Positions 58,786 to 64,000 of a DNA stretch of 64,000 nucleotides are shown piece after piece. The first letter of the stretch is position 1; each line of letters begins with the position of its first letter. The notes under the pieces were generated by a model. That model did not search any database. It was not told where the DNA came from and saw nothing but the letters and a program-made list of their open reading frames with translations. The stretch covers positions 117,381 through 181,380 of the forward strand of contig DASZJG010000024.1 of assembly GCA_035948315.1 (NCBI GenBank). The letters run 5' to 3'. Position numbers and translations under genes: made by a program. Source of the stretch: CAJCJE01 sp035948315 (lineage in GTDB: Bacteria; Actinomycetota; Actinomycetes; Mycobacteriales; Pseudonocardiaceae).

Positions 58786-60290
58786 GCAGCCGCCTCGGCC
58801 GCCTGGCCGGTGGCCGCGCGCATGATCGCGTCCTCGGTCGCGTCGGCCCGGTCGAATTCGGCGGTGATCCGGCCCTCGTGCATGACCAGCACCCGGTCGG
58901 CCATGCCGAGCACCTCGGGCAGCTCGGAGGAGATCATCAGCACCGCCATGCCGTTGCCCACCAGCCCGTCCAGGATCCGGTGCACCTCGGACTTGGTGCC
59001 GACGTCGATGCCTCTGGTCGGCTCGTCGATGATCAGCAGCGCCGGGTCGCGGGCCAGCCACTTGCCCAGCACGACCTTCTGCTGGTTGCCGCCGGAGAGG
59101 GTGGCGACCGCGTTGGTGATGCGGCCGAACTTCACCTGCAACCGCTGCGCCCACTCCCGGGTCAGGCTCCGTTCCGCGCGTCTGCGGATCAGGCCGAAGC
59201 GACGCAGTCGGCCGAGCGAGGCGAGGGTCAGGTTGCGGTCGATGCCCAGCTCCATCACCAGGCCCTGCTGCCGTCGGTCTTCCGGCACCAGCGCGATCCC
59301 GGCGGCCATCGCCGCGAGCGGTCTGCCGTTGGGCAAATCGTGTCCGTTGAGCCGGACCGTGCCCGATGTGCGCCTGTCGATGCCGAAGATCGCGCGCGCC
59401 ACCTCGCTGCGACCGGCGCCGACCAGTCCGGCCAGCGCGACGATCTCGCCCTTGCGCACGGTGAAACCGATGTCCCGCAACACGTTGTCCCGGCCGAGCC
59501 CGTCGACCTCCAGCACGACCTCGCCCGGCTCGGTCGGTGTCTTCGGGAACAATGTGGACAGTTCGCGGCCGACCATGGACCGGATGATCTCGTCCACGGT
59601 GACCTCGTCGATCGGCGCGGACCGGACGAACTGCCCGTCGCGCATGATGGTCACCCGCTGGCAGCTGGCGAAGACCTCCTCCAGCCGGTGCGAGATGAAC
59701 AGCACCGCCGCGCCGTGCGCGCGCAACGTGCGCATCACCTCGAACAGTTGCCGCACCTCGACGGTGGTCAACGCGGCGGTCGGCTCGTCCATGACGAGCA
59801 CCCGCGCGTTGAGCGAGAGCGCCTTGGCGATCTCCACGATCTGTTGGTCGGCAACGGAAAGCCCGCGCGCCTGCCGGTCCGGGTCGAGCCGCACGCCGAG
59901 CCGGGCGAACAGTTCGGCCGCCGCCGTGTTCATCGCGGACCGGTCGATACGCCGACCCGGGCGCAGCGGTTGACGTCCAATGTAGATGTTCTCGGCCACG
60001 GTGAGGTCCGGGAACAGGGTCGGCTCCTGGTAGATGATGGACACGCCGGCCTCGCGCGCCGCGGCCGGACCGGTGAACACGGTCGGCTCGCCGTCGATCA
60101 GCAGCCGGCCACTGTCCGGTTGGTGCACGCCCGCGAGGATCTTGACCAGCGTCGACTTGCCAGCGCCGTTCTCCCCGACCAGGGCGTGCGCCTCACCGGG
60201 GATCAGCGTGATCTCGGCGTCCACCAGGGCACGTACCGGTCCGAAGCTCTTCGTCGCCCGTTCGAGCACGAGCAGCGGCTGGGTCGTCAC
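58782..60290 (-). CDS. rhaT: rhamnose-type ABC transporter ATP-binding protein (two ABC domains)
   Basis: A 502-residue double-domain sugar ATPase. The first domain has Walker A GENGAGKST, SVADQQIVEIAKAL and VLVMDEPTAALT; the second has the degenerate Walker A-like GLVGAGRSEVARAIFG, a normal signature LSGGNQQKVVLGKWL and LLIIDEPTRGID. This asymmetry is standard for ribose/rhamnose importers. It is the first gene of the importer operon (GTG start). A LacI-type operator (60314-60327) lies 24 bp upstream, so the operon is probably repressed by the divergent LacI protein. Confidence 0.95.
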   Translation of the reverse strand: MTTQPLLVLERATKSFGPVRALVDAEITLIPGEAHALVGENGAGKSTLVKILAGVHQPDSGRLLIDGEPTVFTGPAAAREAGVSIIYQEPTLFPDLTVAENIYIGRQPLRPGRRIDRSAMNTAAAELFARLGVRLDPDRQARGLSVADQQIVEIAKALSLNARVLVMDEPTAALTTVEVRQLFEVMRTLRAHGAAVLFISHRLEEVFASCQRVTIMRDGQFVRSAPIDEVTVDEIIRSMVGRELSTLFPKTPTEPGEVVLEVDGLGRDNVLRDIGFTVRKGEIVALAGLVGAGRSEVARAIFGIDRRTSGTVRLNGHDLPNGRPLAAMAAGIALVPEDRRQQGLVMELGIDRNLTLASLGRLRRFGLIRRRAERSLTREWAQRLQVKFGRITNAVATLSGGNQQKVVLGKWLARDPALLIIDEPTRGIDVGTKSEVHRILDGLVGNGMAVLMISSELPEVLGMADRVLVMHEGRITAEFDRADATEDAIMRAATGQAAEAAA

Positions 60291-60313
60291 CGTCTCTCCA
60301 GACGCGAGCTGGA

Positions 60314-60327
60314 ATGAAACCTTTCAT
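60314..60327. promoter_or_regulatory. LacI-type operator of the sugar importer operon
   Basis: ATGAAACCTTTCAT is an inverted repeat (ATGAAA/TTTCAT) matching the common LacI-family core TGAAACGNTTCA, located just before the importer operon. Confidence 0.75.
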
Positions 60328-60432
60328 GTGACGCAGGACGCTACCGCGCGGGCCTATAGGGGTCAAGAATGGGCCAAACATGGTTATCTAGCGGTATCTT
60401 GAGCTGGTCGCGGATCAAAACGACAGGATTAC

Positions 60433-60448
60433 GCTGATACGATTCAGC
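60433..60448. promoter_or_regulatory. LacI-type operator of the regulator gene
   Basis: GCTGATACGATTCAGC (arms GCTGA/TCAGC) resembles the importer operator and the LacI-family core TGAAACGNTTCA. It lies 19 bp before the LacI gene start, suggesting autoregulation. Confidence 0.65.
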
Positions 60449-60466
60449 AGCTGAGGAGGCGTCCGA

Positions 60467-61492
60467 GTGGCTGGATCGGCGAGCGTGAAGGACGTGGCCC
60501 GGCGCGCGGGCGTATCGCTCGGCACCGTATCCAATGTGCTCAACCGGCCCGAACGCGTCGGCAAGGAGACCAAGGACAAGGTGCTCCGAGCCATCGAGGA
60601 ACTCGGCTTCGTCCGCAACGAGGCCGCCCGCCAGCTCCGCGCCGGTCGCAGCCGCACCATCGGCCTGCTCGTGCTGGACGTCGGCAACCCGTTCTTCACC
60701 GACATCGCCGCGGGCGTCGAGGAGATGGCCGCCAGCGCGGGCCTGTCCGTGCTGCTGTGCAACAGCGCGGAACGCCAGGAGCGCGAGGACCACTACCTGT
60801 CCGTGCTGGAGGAACAGCGCGCGCTCGGCATCCTGATCAGCCCGGTGTCCGGCAACAACCCACACCTCGGCGAGATCCGCGCCCGAGGCATGGCCGCCGT
60901 GCTGGTCGACCACCGTTCCACCCGCCGCCAGTGCTCGGTGTCCGTCGACGACGTGGTCGGCGGCGAGATCGCGGTCGCCCACCTGATCGAGTCCGGCTAC
61001 GAACGGGTCGCCTTCGTCGGCGGCCCGACCAATCTCAACCAGGTCGCCGACCGCCTCTCCGGCGCCCGCAAGGCGTGGCAGACGGCCGGCCGCGACGACC
61101 GCAGGCTGACTGTCCTGGAGACCACCGCGCTCAACGTGGCCGGCGGCCGGCAGACGGGCGAGCGCATCGCCGCCATGCCCGCCCGCCGCCGACCGAGCGC
61201 CGTGTTCTGCGCGAACGACCTGCTCGCGCTCGGCGTCCTCCAGGAGATGACCAGGCAGGGCCTTGACGTGCCCGGCGACATCGCCATCGTCGGCTACGAC
61301 GACATCGACTTCGCCGCGGCCGCCGCCGTCCCGCTCACGTCGGTCCGCCAGCCACGCGCCCAACTCGGCCGAGCCGCGACCGAACTGCTCATCGAGGAGA
61401 TCTCCGCGCCCGAGACGCACCGGCACCGCCAGGTCGTCTTCGAGCCCGAACTCGTCGTCCGCGCCTCGACCGGCGGGCAGACGTCGTCCTAG
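60467..61492 (+). CDS. LacI-family transcriptional regulator
   Basis: A 341-residue LacI/GalR repressor. The helix-turn-helix and hinge are SVKDVARRAGVSLGTVSNVLNRP and AIEELGFVRNEAARQLRAGRS; the periplasmic-binding-like effector domain follows (IGLLVLDVGNPFFTDIAAG, AVFCANDLLALGVLQEM, DIAIVGYDDIDFAAAAAVPLT). GTG start with GAGGAGG seven nt upstream. It is divergent from the rhamnose-type importer operon, and LacI-type operators lie beside both genes, so it probably controls importer and itself in response to the imported sugar or a breakdown product. Confidence 0.95.
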   Translation: MAGSASVKDVARRAGVSLGTVSNVLNRPERVGKETKDKVLRAIEELGFVRNEAARQLRAGRSRTIGLLVLDVGNPFFTDIAAGVEEMAASAGLSVLLCNSAERQEREDHYLSVLEEQRALGILISPVSGNNPHLGEIRARGMAAVLVDHRSTRRQCSVSVDDVVGGEIAVAHLIESGYERVAFVGGPTNLNQVADRLSGARKAWQTAGRDDRRLTVLETTALNVAGGRQTGERIAAMPARRRPSAVFCANDLLALGVLQEMTRQGLDVPGDIAIVGYDDIDFAAAAAVPLTSVRQPRAQLGRAATELLIEEISAPETHRHRQVVFEPELVVRASTGGQTSS

Positions 61493-61603
61493 CGCCGTGA
61501 CTCAGAAATGGGCTCCTACCAGCGCTTTTGCGCCTCAAAGCAAACGCTGGCCGAACGCGGGAGATCGTCTGTACGCTCCACTCGACGGTTCCAGGTACCA
61601 AGT

Positions 61604-61622
61604 CCCGGAGTGTGACTCCGGG
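61604..61622. terminator. 8-bp stem-loop between convergent lacI and MFS genes
   Basis: CCCGGAGT (61604-61611), loop GTG, ACTCCGGG (61615-61622). It lies in the 209-bp gap between two convergent genes, a plausible bidirectional terminator without T tract. No gene is evident in the gap. Confidence 0.55.
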
Positions 61623-61701
61623 CCTGAAACGGCGCCATCCGCGTCGCGTCGGTGCTGCCCGCCGATCCCAGCGGCGAGCAGCACCAGCGCCGCGATGACA
61701 G

Positions 61702-63315
61702 CTACTCGGCGCGCAGCTTGGCCATTTCCTCCTCGACCCACGCCTCGTGTTCCTGCTCCTGTTTCTTCGCCTTGCGCGGATCCCAGAAACCGGCCATCAC
61801 GAAAATGAACGGAATGAAGGCGACCTCGCCGCCGACCGCGACCCAGAAATAGGTCTGCCACTGGCTGGGCGACTCGACTGCGGCCTGCTTGACCGCGGGC
61901 GCGTTGTCCTGCAGGTACTTCAGCGCGGCCTGCACCTTCGCGTCCAGCGGGCCCGCCGTTGCGGCCGCGGCCGGGTTGGCGGCGATCGTCTTGACCGTGG
62001 CGTTCTCGGCGGGGGAGAGGTTCGGGTCCTGGCCCGTGGCCAGCGCCTGCACCTGCGGTCCGCTGTCCACCAGCGGCGTGACCGAGTTGACCACCAGCGG
62101 CACGAAGAACACGGCGAGCGCGATCACGATCCGGATCACCAGGCCCCACACGGCAAGGCCGGTCGCGGTGAGCGCGGGATTGCGGCGCTCCACCGTCTCG
62201 GTGAAGCTCGCCATCCACGGCGCGTACGCCACCCCGAGGAACACCGAGATCAGGATCAGCAGCACGACGAAGGTCGAGTAGCTGGTGGTCGGGTCGACCG
62301 CCTTGATCGTGAAGATCACCGTGAACACGATGGCCAGGATCGAGCCGACAAGCATGAACGGTTTGCGCACCCGGACAAGGTCGGACAGGAAACCGATCAC
62401 CAGCAGTGCCAACGCGTCGAACGCCCAGAACCAGTTGCCGAGCGCGTTGGCCTCGGACTGGGTGTAGCCGTAGACGGTCTGGAAGAACACCGGGAAGAAG
62501 CCGACCGCGAGGTAGTAGATGATCAGGAACACGCTGATCGCGAACGCGGAGGAGATGATGTCCGGCTTGAGCATCTGCCGGAACGGGTTGCGCAGGCTCG
62601 CCGCGACGTCGATGCCCTTGGCGCGCGCCTCGATCAGCGCGCGGTCGCGGCTGGAGACCATCAGCTGATCTCGCAGTCCCGGCGCGAGTTCGCGCAGCCC
62701 GACCGCGGCGACCGCGAAGATCACCAGGCCGACGATGCCGCACACGATGTACTGGTCCTGCCATGGCCGGGTGTTGCTGCTGGTACTGACCATGATGCTG
62801 ACGACGAGGCTGCCCAGCACCGGACCGAGCGTCCAGAAACCCATCGCCGACGCGCGACCGAGCTGCGGACTGAAGTCACGGATCAGCGCGGGCGTGGCCA
62901 CCAGGATGATGCCCTCGACGACACCCACCGCGACGAAGGCGATGCCGAAAGTCAGTTTGGTGCTCGCGTGCGGTATCGCGAACAAACACAGCAAACCGGT
63001 GAGCAACAGGCCGACCGTGACGATGTTCGCCCGGCCGTACCGGTCGGCCAGACCCGCCGTGAACGAGGCGGCCGCGCCGAGGATGTAGCCGATCACGCTG
63101 ATGTTCACGTAGTACACGAACGACATCTGGTACTCGGCGATGATCCGGGTGGCGACCGCGCCGGCCAGGTAGAACTGGTAGTAGAGGGTGATCGTCGCGA
63201 GGACGACGATGGTCAGGTTCAGCACTCTGGTGGCGTTGTCGGGATAGGCCGGGAGGTCGCGTCGCCAGAGGCGAGTCGCGCCTGATCCGGTTGCAACGGT
63301 TGCGGTACCAGCCAT
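61702..63315 (-). CDS. MFS transporter with large extracytoplasmic insertion
   Basis: A 537-residue major facilitator with twelve predicted membrane segments. Landmarks are VIGYILGAAASFTAGLADRYGRANIV (motif A between helices 2 and 3) and FWALDALALLVIGFLSDLVRVRKP-like wording in the second half (here FWAFDALALLVIGFLSDLVR). About 100 residues between the last two helices (VDSGPQVQALATGQDPNLSP to SPSQWQTY) form a soluble insertion, and a charged C-terminal tail (EQEHEAWVEEEMAKLRAE) ends the chain. The substrate is unknown. The ATG at 63315 gives the usual short N terminus. It is convergent with the LacI gene. Confidence 0.88.
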   Translation of the reverse strand: MAGTATVATGSGATRLWRRDLPAYPDNATRVLNLTIVVLATITLYYQFYLAGAVATRIIAEYQMSFVYYVNISVIGYILGAAASFTAGLADRYGRANIVTVGLLLTGLLCLFAIPHASTKLTFGIAFVAVGVVEGIILVATPALIRDFSPQLGRASAMGFWTLGPVLGSLVVSIMVSTSSNTRPWQDQYIVCGIVGLVIFAVAAVGLRELAPGLRDQLMVSSRDRALIEARAKGIDVAASLRNPFRQMLKPDIISSAFAISVFLIIYYLAVGFFPVFFQTVYGYTQSEANALGNWFWAFDALALLVIGFLSDLVRVRKPFMLVGSILAIVFTVIFTIKAVDPTTSYSTFVVLLILISVFLGVAYAPWMASFTETVERRNPALTATGLAVWGLVIRIVIALAVFFVPLVVNSVTPLVDSGPQVQALATGQDPNLSPAENATVKTIAANPAAAATAGPLDAKVQAALKYLQDNAPAVKQAAVESPSQWQTYFWVAVGGEVAFIPFIFVMAGFWDPRKAKKQEQEHEAWVEEEMAKLRAE

Positions 63316-63433
63316 GGTCACCGTCCAGGCGCGCGTCGTTACGTGCTCGTGAACGACGTTATTACCCCTCGGTAGGGCCCGTGGCAAGAGCTGATCGGCT
63401 GATCAGGCGCAGCTGTTACGCGCTATTCCGCCA

Positions 63434-64000
63434 TTACCCGGCCGAATCCGGCGTTACCGGCGGCTTGAACCGCGGACCGTCGCTCGCCGCGCGCACCGCG
63501 GGCCGCAGCGGCGGCATCGGCGCGCTCGGGAAGCGGCGCGACCCGCTCCACAGCGCGGGCGGCGCGTCGAGCGCCTTGGCGAGCGCGAGCGCGGTCATGT
63601 CGTAGTTCAGGCGCCAGCCGCGGAAATGCGGCCACGCCTGCTCGGCGGTGCGCTCCAGCGGATAGTTCAGTTCCTGCAACATGGCGACCGCGCGCTCGAA
63701 ATCCGCGTAGGAGATGGAGATCTGGTCGGCTTCGGGATCGGGATCGTCATTGACCGCGACGCGCATGGCGCGGCCGATCTGGTTCATGGCCACGAATCCC
63801 ATGCGCAGGCACAGTCGCGCGGTGTCCTTGGGTTGGCTGCTCGGGGTGAGCGCGAGATGCAGCGCGGCAGCGTCCATCACGGACAGCAGCGCGGTGAGCC
63901 AGTGCGAGAGCGGACGGGGCGAGCGCAGCCGGACCAGGGTCAGGTAGGTGGTGTGCGACTCGGCGACCTCGGCCGCCCACTTCTGCCACGCCACGAACAT
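63434..64000 (-). CDS. C-terminal part of a putative potassium-channel-family/hypothetical protein (runs off the edge)
   Basis: At least 188 residues are in the window; the gene continues past position 64000, so the N terminus is missing. The visible part (VAWQKWAAEVAESHTTYLTLV, RLRSPRPLSHWLTALLSVMDAAALHLAL, LCLRMGFVAMNQIGRAM, PLERTAEQAWPHFRGWRLNYD) resembles the cytoplasmic half of actinobacterial proteins whose N-terminal half is a two-helix potassium-channel-like domain. Whether that half exists here cannot be seen. The ATG at the very edge is probably an internal methionine. Confidence 0.7.
   Translation of the reverse strand: MFVAWQKWAAEVAESHTTYLTLVRLRSPRPLSHWLTALLSVMDAAALHLALTPSSQPKDTARLCLRMGFVAMNQIGRAMRVAVNDDPDPEADQISISYADFERAVAMLQELNYPLERTAEQAWPHFRGWRLNYDMTALALAKALDAPPALWSGSRRFPSAPMPPLRPAVRAASDGPRFKPPVTPDSAG

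Noticed and set aside
52050..61492. Polysaccharide utilisation cluster including the F420 oxidoreductase at 54772
   Set aside because: The oxidoreductase has its own promoter-like sequence and no sugar-related features; linkage of the beta-helix enzyme to the importer stays a hypothesis rather than a called cluster.
61535..61701. Hydrophobic short frame after the MFS stop (VLLAAGIGGQH...)
   Set aside because: It resembled a tiny membrane subunit, but there is no ATG/GTG with a ribosome site in the right place and the rest of the frame is shadow-like.

Overview
The window is GC-rich actinobacterial chromosome, most likely from the family Pseudonocardiaceae or a close relative. This is inferred from GC-rich third codon positions, F420-type luciferase-like monooxygenases, a mycothiol-type DinB protein, Ku with LigC-like end joining, ECF sigma factors, a SARP regulator, an alditol oxidase close to the Streptomyces type, and many leaderless promoters (TAnnnT 6-8 nt before the start codon). 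I saw no tRNA, rRNA, CRISPR array, insertion sequence, integrase or phage gene; it reads as one continuous chromosomal segment carrying many accessory genes.

Layout. 1-4.7 kb: a membrane protein, a DinB-like protein, an orphan STAND/TPR ATPase, and a CDP-glycerol-type glycosyltransferase containing a 7-bp tandem repeat. 4.8-15 kb: Ku; a MarR/F420-monooxygenase divergent pair with a clear operator; an acyl-CoA dehydrogenase; a haloacetate-dehalogenase-like hydrolase; SARP and GntR regulators; small DUF and GNAT proteins. 15-18 kb: an iron-siderophore ABC transporter under an IdeR/DmdR-type iron box. 18-24 kb: alditol oxidase, a second F420 monooxygenase, a nitronate monooxygenase, and an RseB-like lipoprotein-type gene coupled to an ABC exporter.

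24.2-26.2 kb is a compact type VII-style toxin locus: EspC/WXG-like protein, WXG-NucA/NucB nuclease with an acidic tail, and SUKH immunity protein. 26.3-30.3 kb holds a same-strand group: membrane protein, zinc-finger/ECF sigma fusion, an SDR without the normal catalytic residues, and a membrane-anchored lipase. 30.4-32.9 kb holds an ABC ATPase/membrane protein pair and a RidA protein. 33.0-37.0 kb is the nrdAB ribonucleotide reductase operon with two NrdR boxes exactly 31 bp apart followed by a cobalamin riboswitch.

37-47 kb: a HAF-repeat secreted protein, a HelR/HelD-type RNA polymerase recycling ATPase, an iron alcohol dehydrogenase with a tiny upstream gene, a split LigD-like pair (ligase plus polymerase), a GH13 glucosidase, and an archaeal/eukaryotic-type prolyl-tRNA synthetase. 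47.2-51.5 kb holds the most system-like locus: ECF sigma factor, small two-part protein and TPR-CHAT protease as a coupled operon, preceded by a 56-codon peptide gene that has its own terminator and a highly structured region beyond it. 52-61.5 kb: a secreted beta-helix enzyme with two copies of a carbohydrate-binding-like module, a third F420 monooxygenase, and a rhamnose-type ABC importer with a divergent LacI regulator and two matching operators. 61.7-64 kb: an MFS transporter and the C-terminal part of a gene that runs off the right edge.
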